NCBI GenBank assembly: GCA_018433525.1
Contig: JAHDRA010000043.1
Span: 62,001 to 126,000, forward strand
Reading direction: 5' to 3'
DNA length: 64,000 nt
Source of the DNA: Paludibacteraceae bacterium
Lineage (GTDB): Bacteria > Bacteroidota > Bacteroidia > Bacteroidales > Paludibacteraceae
Notes under the pieces: model-generated
Told to the model about the DNA's origin: nothing
Database searches by the model: none
The model's input: only the letters and a program-made list of their open reading frames with translations
Shown: positions 17,391 through 27,600 of the stretch, piece by piece
Layout: each line of letters begins with the position of its first letter
Position numbering within the stretch: position 1 is the stretch's first letter
Made by a program: the position numbers and the translations under genes

Positions 17391-18524
17391 ATGAAAAAAT
17401 TAAATATTATATCGAAAATTTTTATTATCCTGTTTTTTAGTCTTGTGTTGAGTGCAAGTGCACAAACAAATGCTATTGGCGATAAAGGATTTACATTAGA
17501 TACTACCGGATTGAGTTCCATCAATGTCTGTGTCTCCGAATGGCAAAAAGCCGGTGTGGAAGGAGGAATACCATCAATTAACGCACAAACAAAAATCTAC
17601 AAAGCAAAACCCGGTTGCAATCTTCAAAAACTTATTGACAAAGCTGCCCGCACCGGAGGGGTTATCTTGTTGTCAAATGGCGATTATTTTGTAAATGAAT
17701 CTATTTACCTGAAAAATGGTGTTGTATTACGTGGAGAATCAAAAAACGGTGTTCGTTTGCTTGTGAAACTGAAAGGCCAGTTCTGGCAGGTGAAAGGAAG
17801 TAAGCGCGTCGGAGCATTACTTATGCATGGCGTTGAACGTGCAGGTATTGAAAATCTGACGATTAAATACGATGCTGTCAGTTTTGAGCCCTATAATCCC
17901 GATAGTTTTGATGCTCCCTGGAAGATTGATGTTTTTCACAAACCCGAGTTGCGCGATACCTGCCTGTTCGTGGAACAAGTGTGGATACATCAGAGTCGGA
18001 ATTGCTGGGTGCAGGATTGTCGGATTTTGTGGGCAGGAAGCGACCCCATTCGCATAACGCTTTCGGACCACATAACCTGTCGGCGCAACTACATTGACCG
18101 CTGTTACAACAAAAACGATGGCGGAATGGGTTATTATAACATTTCCAATTCGCGTTATGTGCTGGTTGCTAACGATACCGTTCGGCGTATCCGGCATTTT
18201 GCCATCCAAAACTACAGCAAATTTAATGTGATAATAAACAACTATTTCGAAGTAGATATCAACTTTCACGATGGCGATAGCGGTTGCAATTTAATCATGG
18301 GTAATACCGTTCGTATTCCGCAGTGGCATAGCTGGAATCCCATTGCACGCGGTGTTCCGGAACAGCATCTGCCACCAGGAAAGTTCAACATATTATTAAA
18401 TAATGAATTTCAGGATAAATCAAACCAAAAAATCTATTCGCAGCGTGATGTAATTTATGAAGTAGGTTATAGCTGGGATTTGCCGATTGTTGTTGTATGC
18501 GGTAGTTTGAATTTACATAAATAA
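17391..18524 (+). CDS. Secreted right-handed parallel beta-helix protein
   Basis: 377 residues from ATG 17391, which opens a signal peptide (MKKLNIISKIFIILFFSLVL, ending SASAQ). The open frame extends 78 nt further upstream through a GC-rich palindrome and is not believed. After a linker, YKAKPGCNLQKLIDKAARTG and GVILLSNGDYFVNESIYLKN introduce the 'generate coordinates' start of a pectate-lyase-like beta-helix. Repeated coil turns follow (NGVVLRGESKNGVRL, NCWVQDCRILWAGSDPIRIT, DHITCRRNYIDRCY, SRYVLVANDTVRRI). Such proteins are polysaccharide lyases, GH28-like hydrolases or epimerases. No catalytic set could be assigned with confidence, so the reaction is left open. It is shorter than most family members. 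Confidence 0.7.
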   Translation: MKKLNIISKIFIILFFSLVLSASAQTNAIGDKGFTLDTTGLSSINVCVSEWQKAGVEGGIPSINAQTKIYKAKPGCNLQKLIDKAARTGGVILLSNGDYFVNESIYLKNGVVLRGESKNGVRLLVKLKGQFWQVKGSKRVGALLMHGVERAGIENLTIKYDAVSFEPYNPDSFDAPWKIDVFHKPELRDTCLFVEQVWIHQSRNCWVQDCRILWAGSDPIRITLSDHITCRRNYIDRCYNKNDGGMGYYNISNSRYVLVANDTVRRIRHFAIQNYSKFNVIINNYFEVDINFHDGDSGCNLIMGNTVRIPQWHSWNPIARGVPEQHLPPGKFNILLNNEFQDKSNQKIYSQRDVIYEVGYSWDLPIVVVCGSLNLHK

Positions 18525-18555
18525 TTTTTTTACAAATAACTTAAATTAATTAAGG

Positions 18556-19215
18556 CTATTTAGGAATTTATACGTCTTGTACGATGTAAATGTTCTTAAT
18601 ATTTCAATAGTCCGTTAGAAAAAGCAGTTATTATGCAGCTTTAATGCCTAAATACAGAGGTTCTTTGACGAGGTGGTGACTTTTTAACGATATCAAATTA
18701 TTTCTTAAGCTCTTTTTTTTCTCTCAACAATAGAAAGAGCATACTAGTCGACTAAAGACATGTAGACTGTTTTTAATTTTTTTTTTTGAAAGAACACTCT
18801 CTACAGCTTCCAGATGAAAGCTTTGATTCAAGTCGATGTCGATTAAAGCGATTTGAGAAATTTCAAGCCCTTTTTTGGAGCGTTATCGGATCTCGACTAA
18901 AACGAACCGAGAGAAGGTATTTTATTGCCCGATTTCTCGATATAGCCTGGGTCAAAGGAAATTGCAATTCGTTTGACAATATGGGAAGTTATTAGTGAAG
19001 AAATAAATGACATGAAATCAAATTTTTCTTTGAATTGATTTCTAAAACGCTGTTCACAATGCTTACTATAACGACTCACTTGCTTAAAATTAATTCGATG
19101 CGAAATAACGATACATAAATATTTCAAATAAAAAGTCACGTCACCATTTATTGAGTGATAAACCTTTCAAAGCGCTATCGACTATTGAATTAAAAACGTT
19201 AATTTTTCTTAAAAT
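18556..19215 (-). pseudogene. Decayed DDE transposase relic filling the gap before susC
   Basis: Minus-strand fragments in shifting frames read LKGLSLNKW.RDFLFEIFM, then INFKQVSRYSKHCEQRFRNQ, DFMSFISSLITSHIVKRIAI, SFDPGYIEKSGNKIPSLGSF, then IALIDIDLNQSFHLEAVESV, then LVD.YALSIVERKKELKK and FSNGLLKY. This order follows a Bacteroidota transposase family in which FDPSYI and VVADAYF carry acidic residues. At least four frameshifts and several stops make it dead. It explains most of the 845-nt gap between 18524 and 19370. What remains (19216-19369) is AT-rich and presumably holds the susC promoter, which I could not pin down. Confidence 0.7.
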
Positions 19216-19369
19216 CACACTTTATAAATTAGTTGAACGATTAAAGATACTGATTTTCACGGAGTTAACCAAATAAAATATAAGATAATTGATTGATATA
19301 CAATTATTTAACTATAAATATAACACACTATATATATTATTCTTCATTAATTAAAATAATTAAATACAG

Positions 19370-22300
19370 ATGAAAAAACACTCAATTTTCTTATTCTTAT
19401 TATCCGCAATGCTGCTCTTTAGCATTAATCTTCAAAGTCAGAATACTAAAACTATTACAGGAAAGGTGACTGATGAGAAAGGAGAAGGTATTATTGGAGC
19501 CAATGTTATTGTCAAAGGAACTGGTACCGGAACAATTACTGATGTTAATGGAATGTTTTCGTTACAGGTACCTAACAATGCAATTCTTGTTATTTCATAT
19601 TTAGGTTACGATACCAAAGAAATTTTGGTTGGAGACAAAAATAGTTACAACGTACAACTTTCTGAAAGTTCAAAATACCTTGAAGAAGTGGTTGTAGTTG
19701 GCTATGGAACTGTAAATAAAAGAAGTTTTACAGGATCAGTTGCTTCTGTCAAATCGGAAGAACTAACTTCTTTGAAAACTTTATCTCCTAGCGCAGGTTT
19801 GCAGGGGCGGGCTGCTGGGGTTAACGTAACCACATCTTCGGGTTTGTTAGGTGTTCCAACTAAAATCAATATAAGGGGAATAAATTCAATTAATGCCGGA
19901 ACTTCTCCATTGTGGATTATCGATGGTGTTCCCATGTATTCGGGTGATGGTTTGGAAGCCAGTTCACGTACTGTTTCGCAAGACCCTATGTCGTTGATAA
20001 ACCCGAATGATATTGAAAGTATGGAGGTGTTGAAAGATGCGGCAGCGACTGCCATTTACGGCTCTCGGGGATCGACCGGTGTAATTATCATCACTACAAA
20101 AGCAGGCAAAAAAGGTGATAAAAAAGGAAATATTGTTGTTGATTATTCAAACGGATACAGTCAGTTGACCCGTACCCCAAAACAAATAGGGTATGCATCA
20201 ACAAGTCAATGGATTCAGTTAGCTGATATAGCCGTTCAAAATCAGACAGGTAATTCAGCAGCACTCTGGCAACCTTCTCAGACCCTCGATCCTGCAAAAG
20301 TTCCCTTCTCACCCTTAACACGAGAACAGGCTTTGGCAATCAACAGTGACTGGTTCGATGTGGTGTTACGTACTGGACAATATCATGACATAAATCTGAA
20401 CATGACCAAGGGTTATGAAAATGGATCAGTTTTCTCGTCATTTAACTTCAGAGACGATAAGGGTGTTTTAAAAAACAATGATTTACAGCGTATTACAGGC
20501 AGAATAAATACTGATTTTGAAGTTATAAAAAATCTAACCATAGGCACCAATGCCTCATTTTCATATAGTAAAAATAACAGAGTAAAAACCGGCTATGCCG
20601 GTGCTATTGGTGGTGGTGGGGGAACAAATGGTGCATTTGAATCGGCAAACAGAAACGCTTTGCCTTGGATGCCTATTTATGATGAGGCTGATCCAACCGG
20701 ATACTGGAGCGCACGTTCAGGAAACTTAGCTGCAAACAACGACCGCCGTTTTTTGCAAGATTATGTAAATCAGTACCGCTTTCTGGGAAATTCATTTGCC
20801 GAATTAAAGATTGCTCCGATAAAAGGGTTGTCCCTACGAAGCGAATTCGGAGTCGATTTCATCAGCAATTCGTCGGTTGACTGGCGCAGTGCGCTAATTA
20901 CAGAAGACAACAAATCCTACTCGCTCGACAATAATGCAACACGTACGGTTATCAACTACAATGCTTACTTTAAATATAACAAATCTTTTGGCATACATTC
21001 GTTTAATTCAGTACTAGGAACAGAATCGATGCGGGTAAATGGATGGCGCAGACAAATGGAAGGAAAAGACTTAGTGGGTATGTATCCAGAAATGGGAGTT
21101 ACAAATCCTGCACAAATGCTAACCATGCATTCATATTTGTCCGACGAAGATTATTTACGTTCTTACTTTTTCCGTTCTGATTACCGTTTAATGGATAAAT
21201 ATGTATTTGCTGTAAGTTATCGTATGGATGGTTCTTCAAAATTTCAGGGAAAAAATAAATGGGGTAACTTTGCTGCCATTTCGGGAGGTTGGTTAGTTTC
21301 GGAGGAAGAGTTTTTTCAACCATTAATCACAGTGATGAACCAGTTAAAATTAAAAGCAAGCTTTGGACAAACAGGTAACAATGCAATCAGCAGTAATGCA
21401 TTTACAACAAATTTTTCCAATACAGCGAATAACCGATATGGCGATGTTTCATATATCTCCTCAGGAACAGTAGTCAGCAATTTGGGTAACAGTTCACTGA
21501 CATGGGAAACTACCACCAATTATGATGCAGGAATTACGTTTGGTTTCTTCAATAACAGGCTCAGTGGTTCTCTTGAATATTATTATAAAGATATTTCAGA
21601 CATGTTGTTCAAACGGGAATTACCTGTTTCTACAGGATTAGCCGATAATACAATTTGGGATAACGTGGGAGATGTAGCTAATTTTGGTGTGGATTTCTCA
21701 CTCACAAGTGTAAATTTTGATACAAAAAAAATTAAATGGACTACGACTTTCAACTTTTCGACGAATAACAACCGCGTAGTAAGTCTAACTCCTGCTGTTG
21801 ATAACGGTGGAAAAGGGATGGATTACACAAATGGTACACGAAATGTTACAGGCAAGCCTATCGGCACATTTTTTATGGCCGATTATGCAGGAATAGATCC
21901 TGACCGGGGAGTTGAAATGATTTGGGAAATCGATCAGGATGAGTACAATAAAACCGGAAATACCATTAAAACCGGTCGTAAAATACCTGCTACTCAAGCA
22001 AATGTAAAACTACATCGCTATTTATTCAAAGACAAAACAATTGTTCCGAAATTTTTCGGTGGGTTAAACAACTCTTTCAGTTTCGCCAATTTTGATTTCA
22101 ACCTGTTTTTCACCTTCTCAGGCGGGAATTATATTTACGATTACAACCTGAAACGGGCATCTTACGTTCACAATGGACAGACGGTTTTATTAGCCGACCT
22201 TATTGGCAATATGTGGGAGCCTGGAAAATTAAATGCTAAATACCCTCTTCAATCATGGGGAAGCCAGTATAACAACGCTGGTTGGAGTAGTGATGCTGAT

Positions 22301-22624
22301 GACCCGAATTTTGAAACCGGCAACAAAAAAGGTTGGTGGGCTGCATCAGGGGATAATAATTATAACCTGGAAAGTGCTAATCACTCTCGCTTTATCTATA
22401 AAGGTGATTATTTGCGATTAAAAAATTTGTCGATAGGCTATAATCTGCCTAAAACTCTTATTTCGAAAATCAAACTCGAAAATGTAAAAATCACTTTACA
22501 GGCAACCAACTTGTTTACACTGACAGCGTATCCGGGATACGATCCCGAAGGAAAAAGTTATGTCGAAGCCGCAGGTGTTCCTAATTTAAAGAATTACAGC
22601 ATTAGCATTTCAGCAAAATTATAA
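19370..22624 (+). CDS. susC: SusC-like TonB-dependent outer-membrane transporter
   Basis: 1084 residues. Signal peptide MKKHSIFLFLLSAMLLFSIN; then a carboxypeptidase-regulatory-like (CNA-B-type) domain (ITGKVTDEKGEGIIGANVIV, residues about 28-100); EEVVVVGYGTVNKRSFTGSV marks the TonB-box/plug junction; the plug contains LQGRAAGVNVTTSSG and DPMSLINPNDIESMEVLKDA. The remaining roughly 850 residues form the 22-strand barrel ending YSISISAKL. It imports glycan oligosaccharides together with the SusD lipoprotein, whose coding sequence (ATG 22679) starts 54 nt downstream. It heads the plus-strand locus. Only about 33% of its N-terminal sequence pattern looks shared with the other SusC at 55415 by eye, so the two pairs probably bind different glycans. 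Confidence 0.95.
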   Translation: MKKHSIFLFLLSAMLLFSINLQSQNTKTITGKVTDEKGEGIIGANVIVKGTGTGTITDVNGMFSLQVPNNAILVISYLGYDTKEILVGDKNSYNVQLSESSKYLEEVVVVGYGTVNKRSFTGSVASVKSEELTSLKTLSPSAGLQGRAAGVNVTTSSGLLGVPTKINIRGINSINAGTSPLWIIDGVPMYSGDGLEASSRTVSQDPMSLINPNDIESMEVLKDAAATAIYGSRGSTGVIIITTKAGKKGDKKGNIVVDYSNGYSQLTRTPKQIGYASTSQWIQLADIAVQNQTGNSAALWQPSQTLDPAKVPFSPLTREQALAINSDWFDVVLRTGQYHDINLNMTKGYENGSVFSSFNFRDDKGVLKNNDLQRITGRINTDFEVIKNLTIGTNASFSYSKNNRVKTGYAGAIGGGGGTNGAFESANRNALPWMPIYDEADPTGYWSARSGNLAANNDRRFLQDYVNQYRFLGNSFAELKIAPIKGLSLRSEFGVDFISNSSVDWRSALITEDNKSYSLDNNATRTVINYNAYFKYNKSFGIHSFNSVLGTESMRVNGWRRQMEGKDLVGMYPEMGVTNPAQMLTMHSYLSDEDYLRSYFFRSDYRLMDKYVFAVSYRMDGSSKFQGKNKWGNFAAISGGWLVSEEEFFQPLITVMNQLKLKASFGQTGNNAISSNAFTTNFSNTANNRYGDVSYISSGTVVSNLGNSSLTWETTTNYDAGITFGFFNNRLSGSLEYYYKDISDMLFKRELPVSTGLADNTIWDNVGDVANFGVDFSLTSVNFDTKKIKWTTTFNFSTNNNRVVSLTPAVDNGGKGMDYTNGTRNVTGKPIGTFFMADYAGIDPDRGVEMIWEIDQDEYNKTGNTIKTGRKIPATQANVKLHRYLFKDKTIVPKFFGGLNNSFSFANFDFNLFFTFSGGNYIYDYNLKRASYVHNGQTVLLADLIGNMWEPGKLNAKYPLQSWGSQYNNAGWSSDADDPNFETGNKKGWWAASGDNNYNLESANHSRFIYKGDYLRLKNLSIGYNLPKTLISKIKLENVKITLQATNLFTLTAYPGYDPEGKSYVEAAGVPNLKNYSISISAKL

Positions 22625-22678
22625 AATCGATTATATTTTTTAAAAATTAATGTGTTATCAAAATCAATGAATTACAAA

Positions 22679-24436
22679 ATGAAAAAAACTATAAATACAA
22701 TTGCAATCCTGTTGTCGCTGCTATTATCTTCCTGCGAAAGTGATTCCTTTTTTCAACTTCAGCGACCTCCTCAAAATCCGTGGAATACTGTAAGTGAATT
22801 CGAATTTGCTGCAGTATCTCCCTACAAAGCAATGTTTCATGGCGGATGGAGTGCATTATATTCGAACCATGCCCTCAATCAAGTGATGATGTCGGATTAC
22901 TTCCGGTTTTTGGGTAATGTAGAAGGATATGCTACTGAACAAATTTATAAACGCAGATTTGATGACAGAGTGTCTGATATTGAAGGCCTGTACGGTCAAT
23001 TGTATAAAGTTATAGGTTTGTGTAACAATGGTTTGGAAGCATTTCGCACTTCTAATGACAACCCATTTCCGTATGCTTCGACTGATGATAAAGAAAAAAA
23101 CGTTAAACGTATAAAAGGTGAGTTATTGTTTATGCGAGCATTTGCCTATTATCATTTAGCCGTAAATTTTTGTCCGGCGTATGGTTATGGGAATGACTCC
23201 CTGAAAATTTTAGTGAAACGCGATAAAGCAACCTATTCAAGTGTCGAAGCAATGCAAAATCAGCCTACAACAACAGGACAAATTTACAACTTAATTGTGT
23301 CTGATCTGAAACAGGCAAAGGAGCTTTTGCCGGCTGAGTTTACAACCGGAATGCATGCGTCCTATGAATCAAGGGCAAGAGCCAACAAATGGGCTGCCAG
23401 TGCATTTTTAGCACAGGTATATTTTACCATGCGTAAATTTACCGGACCCGAAAGTGCATTAACCGAACTTAATTATGTAATTAATGAGGGAGGATATTCT
23501 CTTGAAAATGATTTATTTAAAAATTACAATAATCAGGATATTAATCCTAAACGTTCTGTAAATAATGAGGTGATTATGTGGGTATTTTATGCCGATAATG
23601 TTTTGTCGCCTACTATACACAATGCTCTTCGTTACACGCACTTTAGTAAGTGTGGTCGTGATGCGAAAAATGGAGGAAATGGAAATACCAGCACCGGATC
23701 AAGTCCAAAATGGAGCAATTTTCACAGTTGGTTACAAATGGTTATGAGCAAAAATGCCTTAGTGGAAATGGGTTGGATGAATGCTGATGGAACCGAACCT
23801 GCTTCGGCAAGATTTGACAAACGTTATTATAATCAGGGTACGGATCCTTCTTATGTTAATCAGTTTGGTTTATTTTATCGTTATGAAGGAGCATTTAAAG
23901 ATACAACCGAATATCGTATCGCCACAGGATTAAAAACCTTAGGTCGTAGAAAAGGAGCTTCGGATGACGGGAAATATATTATTGACCAAAAATTTAATAC
24001 ATTGATTGGTCAGAATCCGGTAGTGCTTGTTAATAAGCATTTCAGATCTACAGAGGGACGTTTACAAAATTTGCCACTTATTCGCTTGGCAGAGCTCTAT
24101 TTAACTCGTGCAATGATAAAAAAACAAGCAGGCATTCCCGGTTGGGCTGCCGATTATAATATGGTTGCGCGCAGAGCGTGGAATGCAACGGCTGCCGGTT
24201 CGGCTTATGTCGATAAGTCGGACAGTGAAGTAACTGAACGTATGATATTGGTAGAACGATGGAAAGAGTTAGCCGGTGAAGATGGTTGGTATTTGCCATT
24301 CTGCATGGCTGCGGGATTTGAAATAGGTCAGGGCGATCGTATACCAGAAGATAATATGCTGAGTCTCACTGCTCCATATTCCGATGACTATTGGAAAAAC
24401 TGTATTCCGCTTTCAGAACTTGATTTTCAGAAGTAG
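22679..24436 (+). CDS. susD: SusD-like glycan-binding lipoprotein
   Basis: 585 residues from ATG 22679. That start gives a good lipoprotein signal (MKKTINTIAILLSLLLSSC) with Cys19 lipidated; in-frame starts at 22652 (GTG) and 22667 would only add polar residues. The protein has the SusD/RagB helical TPR-like layout: ALYSNHALNQVMMSDYFRF, RIKGELLFMRAFAYYHLAVN (typical first TPR helix), and C-terminal LPLIRLAELYLTRAMI and RMILVERWKELAGEDGWYLP. SusD sits as a lid on SusC at the cell surface and captures glycans. A strong hairpin terminator follows at 24458, so SusC-SusD may form a unit separate from the downstream genes. Confidence 0.93.
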   Translation: MKKTINTIAILLSLLLSSCESDSFFQLQRPPQNPWNTVSEFEFAAVSPYKAMFHGGWSALYSNHALNQVMMSDYFRFLGNVEGYATEQIYKRRFDDRVSDIEGLYGQLYKVIGLCNNGLEAFRTSNDNPFPYASTDDKEKNVKRIKGELLFMRAFAYYHLAVNFCPAYGYGNDSLKILVKRDKATYSSVEAMQNQPTTTGQIYNLIVSDLKQAKELLPAEFTTGMHASYESRARANKWAASAFLAQVYFTMRKFTGPESALTELNYVINEGGYSLENDLFKNYNNQDINPKRSVNNEVIMWVFYADNVLSPTIHNALRYTHFSKCGRDAKNGGNGNTSTGSSPKWSNFHSWLQMVMSKNALVEMGWMNADGTEPASARFDKRYYNQGTDPSYVNQFGLFYRYEGAFKDTTEYRIATGLKTLGRRKGASDDGKYIIDQKFNTLIGQNPVVLVNKHFRSTEGRLQNLPLIRLAELYLTRAMIKKQAGIPGWAADYNMVARRAWNATAAGSAYVDKSDSEVTERMILVERWKELAGEDGWYLPFCMAAGFEIGQGDRIPEDNMLSLTAPYSDDYWKNCIPLSELDFQK

Positions 24437-24457
24437 GATGTTCCGGGATATAATTTT

Positions 24458-24489
24458 AATTAGTCGGTAAATTTTTTTGCCGACTAATT
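24458..24489 (+). terminator. Strong hairpin after susD
   Basis: AATTAGTCGG (24458-24467) and CCGACTAATT (24480-24489) form a perfect 10-bp stem with a T-rich loop, followed by TTGTTTTG. It stands 22 nt after the SusD stop. Confidence 0.75.
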
Positions 24490-24535
24490 TGTTTTGAATT
24501 TACGTTATTTTAAACTAACATTGCGCAAAAAATAC

Positions 24536-24780
24536 TGCAAAGCAAGGTTCAGTTGTTTTAAGCAATGGTACTATTACAGTTGAAATCAGCAAGATGGGTG
24601 GTGCTTTCGTCAGTTTGCAAAATGGAGAAAAAGTAAATCCCCTCTCGTGGAAACTGACCAAAGAACAAATGCCTGTTAATAACCGGTCAGGGGCTGTTTT
24701 TCAGGGACATTTCCTATGTACCGGTCGGTGGGGAGCGCCCACTGATGGGGAGATAAAAGCCGGCTGCCACACAACGGCAC
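24536..24780 (+). pseudogene. 5' fragment of a mutarotase-like gene (paralogue of 28088)
   Basis: This stretch translates as SVVLSNGTITVEISKMGGAF, VSLQNGEKVNPLSWKLTKEQ, MPVNNRSGAVFQGHFLCTGR and WGAPTDGEIKAGCHTTA. It is near-identical to residues of about 29-100 of the intact gene at 28088, in DNA as well as protein. It has lost its start and breaks off at CCACACAACGGCAC, where the intact gene has GTACCGCACAACGGACAAG. It is therefore a truncated paralogue. Together with the next entry it marks a deletion scar. Confidence 0.85.
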
Positions 24781-24920
24781 TTTTTCTTTCTCTACTCAAA
24801 AATTTAATGTAAATTAACCCCACACAGTCAATTTCTTACAAATAAACGGTCTGTTTCAGTAGAAAAGTATCTAAATTTTAATTATTATTAACAATCAGGG
24901 AACAGATACTCTGCCATGGG

Positions 24921-25109
24921 GGTAAGTTTTATCAACAGAACAATACAAAGATGATCGATTTGCCGGATTACGTTTTTGTAGAATGGAGCGACGGCTATTG
25001 GGTGGCTGTGAATTATTCGTCGGAGAAATATGAACTTCCCGTTGCCACACAAAACATTATCATAGCAAAAACAGCGATTGCTCCGGCTGATGTAACAATT
25101 TGGAAATAA
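24921..25109 (+). pseudogene. 3' fragment of a GH42 gene (paralogue of the end of 31803-33902)
   Basis: The fragment reads KFYQQNNTKMIDLPDYVFVE, WSDGYWVAVNYSSEKYELPV and ends ADVTIWK-stop at 25109. The first 90 bases or so are almost the same as 33715-33805 near the end of the intact GH42 gene; the last 25 codons differ clearly. All of the barrel is missing. The 140 bases between this and the preceding fragment show no coding sense. Confidence 0.82.
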
Positions 25110-25216
25110 AAATAAAAAAAAAAGATAATTTTTTTAAGGTGTTGGGCAACAAAATTCGTCATAAACATTGTAATTCTAAATTTTACATAATAAACAATTT
25201 TAAAAACACAACTATC

Positions 25217-27574
25217 ATGAAAAAAACAATTTTACTTCTTACTTTTGCTGCTTTTGGTATGGCAGCAATGGCTCAAAACATCGCCATTGGCAAAAACAAC
25301 ACCTTAATAACTTCTAGCGATGGTGGAGATACATGGGTCAGTAAAAGTCCAACGAACAGTTCGGGTTACAATGTAGTTGGTATTTCAAAGTACAGCACAA
25401 ACAATTGGGTGATTTCGCAGTTTAAATCAGGAACAGGAAACTATATCCAACGAACTACGGATGGAGGTGACAATTACACCGTATTGAAGACAAATTTAAA
25501 TGGTTCCACAAACTATCAAAAGGAAATGGCACATTTCGGAGCGGATACTTTATTGTTGTTATCTTATTTGTTAACGGACAATGCAGTGGGCAGTCATAGC
25601 TATTCAGCATTAACTACTGGAACTCCGCCATTAACCTTTGCAAACGGAGGTACTGAGCGTGCGCCTCATATTGGCTTGACAAAGATAAACTCAAAGTCGG
25701 CACTTGTGATAAATAATCAAACAAACGGAATGCCGACGAGTTCCAGCTCAGAAGTGTATAAATATGAAACAAAGTCAGTTACAGCAGGATCGTATTGCTT
25801 CACTACAACTAGAACAATTTATGAACATCCTCAACTCAGCGGCGCAGCACGCGTAGATGCCAATACCTTGTTTGCAGTAGGGAATGTAAATGGAGCATCT
25901 TACTCAAGTGCTTCCCTGGCAGGATATTTATATAAATCGACAGATAACGGAGCGACATGGAGTGTGGTAACTTTACCCTCAATCCCTGCAAATTGCGGCT
26001 TGATGAGTGTCGCAGTATCACCAAACGGACAAAATCTGGTAGTTGCCGGAACAAAAAACTATGTGGCCTATTCTTCAGACGGAGGCTCCACCTGGGCTGC
26101 AAGTACATTAACAGGCGTACCCGGAACGGTAACCAACTGGGTCTATACAAAAATTGCTTTTGCCGACAACAATACGGTAATTGTTGGAGGATCTGATCAA
26201 TCTTCTACAAGCGGAGCAGATTGGTATGCCTTGCGTTCAACCAATGGTGGTGCTAATTTTACAGCCATAACTACGCTGACAGATAATACTTACACAGATA
26301 CCTCAACTAGTGTTGATCGTCGCGGTAGTTACATGTCACTCTATTTTGCAAGCAGTACAGTTGGTTATGCTGTAATGGGACGTGGCAATGGTAACAAAAT
26401 ATACGAAATTATGAAAACTACGAATGGTGGCGCAACATGGTCATTGGTAACCTGGGAGACCGGTGCAAAACCAAATGTAAATTCTGTTGAAATTATCAAT
26501 CATTTATCCAACGAGAATGATTTGGTTGTTAATAGTTTAGTCGGAAAAAATTTATGGGAAATTGATATTACCACGCTACCTGTTCCTGCTGCTTCAGTAG
26601 TAAGCAAATACACAGCCAAAGATTTGCGGGGTGCTTACAAAAAAAGTGCAACAGAATTATATGCAATTGAGTATGCAACCAATGCTAATGAAGGGGGTAT
26701 TTATAAATCAACCGATGGAGGTTTATCGTGGACATTAGCCACTTCTGCATTAAACGGACAACCGATGATTGTGATTATTGATGGATTTGTTGGCGGTTAT
26801 CTGGGACGTGCTTACACAGCTAATGCTGATTTTAGTACACTTACCCGCACAGCAGTATTGGGTCACTATGGAGGAAATTTGATAGATTTATCTTCAACCT
26901 ATAAAGGTCTGCCCAATACAAGCAGCAGCACCATTTATGCCATAGGTGAAGCAGGAGGTATTTTTAAATCCACAAACACAGGAGCAACATTTACTTATAT
27001 TGGTAAACCTGAATGGTCAGACGATACCTACACTGCCATCAACGCAGTAGATGAAAATACAGCATATATTTGTGGTTACAACTCTTCGAACAAAGGAATA
27101 ATCCTGAAAACCACGAACGGCGGGACCGATTGGACAAAACTGGAATTTATAAATATTGGAAAATTGAATGATATTGAAATGTACAATGCAACTCAGGGAT
27201 TGGCTGTAGGCGATGGTGGTGTGTTAATTGGTACAGTTAATGGCGAAGCATGGATTTCTAAATCTTTAGGTATTACGGATGATTTAGTGAAAGTTGTTTG
27301 CGACGAGTCGGTTTCTATGAGTGGAACTCCTTTAGTGTTAACCGGCATGAAAAATGCACATAAAACAGGCAGTTTTGTTTATCTGAAAAATAATCAGTTA
27401 AATATTGTATCGGTAAAAGGAGCTCAGGTTAATGTCTATAATATTTTAGGTGTTAAGGAGCACAGCGAAATTTTGAATAGTGATCATTCGGTTGTTAATT
27501 TGAGTAGAGGAGCTAAAATCGTTCAAATTGAATGCGATGGTACTATTTATACAACAAAAGTAGTAATCCGTTAA
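25217..27574 (+). CDS. Secreted Asp-box (BNR) beta-propeller protein with a possible T9SS tail
   Basis: 785 residues from ATG 25217 (signal peptide MKKTILLLTFAAFGMAAMAQ); the frame is open 117 nt further upstream but without a signal. It contains nine Asp-box motifs of S/T-x-D/N-x-G-x-T-W type: SSDGGDTW, TTDGGDNY, STDNGATW, SSDGGSTW, STNGGANF, TTNGGATW, STDGGLSW, STNTGATF and TTNGGTDW. This indicates one or two multi-bladed propellers as in sialidases, GH74 or Ycf48-like proteins. A catalytic Arg triad or paired Asp could not be recognised, so it may bind rather than cleave. The last 70 residues (VNVYNILGVKEHSEILN ... TKVVIR) look like a T9SS sorting domain. It lies between SusCD and the enzymes of its locus and is closed by its own terminator. 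Confidence 0.75.
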   Translation: MKKTILLLTFAAFGMAAMAQNIAIGKNNTLITSSDGGDTWVSKSPTNSSGYNVVGISKYSTNNWVISQFKSGTGNYIQRTTDGGDNYTVLKTNLNGSTNYQKEMAHFGADTLLLLSYLLTDNAVGSHSYSALTTGTPPLTFANGGTERAPHIGLTKINSKSALVINNQTNGMPTSSSSEVYKYETKSVTAGSYCFTTTRTIYEHPQLSGAARVDANTLFAVGNVNGASYSSASLAGYLYKSTDNGATWSVVTLPSIPANCGLMSVAVSPNGQNLVVAGTKNYVAYSSDGGSTWAASTLTGVPGTVTNWVYTKIAFADNNTVIVGGSDQSSTSGADWYALRSTNGGANFTAITTLTDNTYTDTSTSVDRRGSYMSLYFASSTVGYAVMGRGNGNKIYEIMKTTNGGATWSLVTWETGAKPNVNSVEIINHLSNENDLVVNSLVGKNLWEIDITTLPVPAASVVSKYTAKDLRGAYKKSATELYAIEYATNANEGGIYKSTDGGLSWTLATSALNGQPMIVIIDGFVGGYLGRAYTANADFSTLTRTAVLGHYGGNLIDLSSTYKGLPNTSSSTIYAIGEAGGIFKSTNTGATFTYIGKPEWSDDTYTAINAVDENTAYICGYNSSNKGIILKTTNGGTDWTKLEFINIGKLNDIEMYNATQGLAVGDGGVLIGTVNGEAWISKSLGITDDLVKVVCDESVSMSGTPLVLTGMKNAHKTGSFVYLKNNQLNIVSVKGAQVNVYNILGVKEHSEILNSDHSVVNLSRGAKIVQIECDGTIYTTKVVIR

Positions 27575-27600
27575 CAAAAAAATTAACAGGGAATATTCTA

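Noticed and set aside
18786..18995. Plus-strand open frame of 69 codons before susC
   Set aside because: The complementary strand carries recognisable transposase text here, so the plus frame is a by-product.
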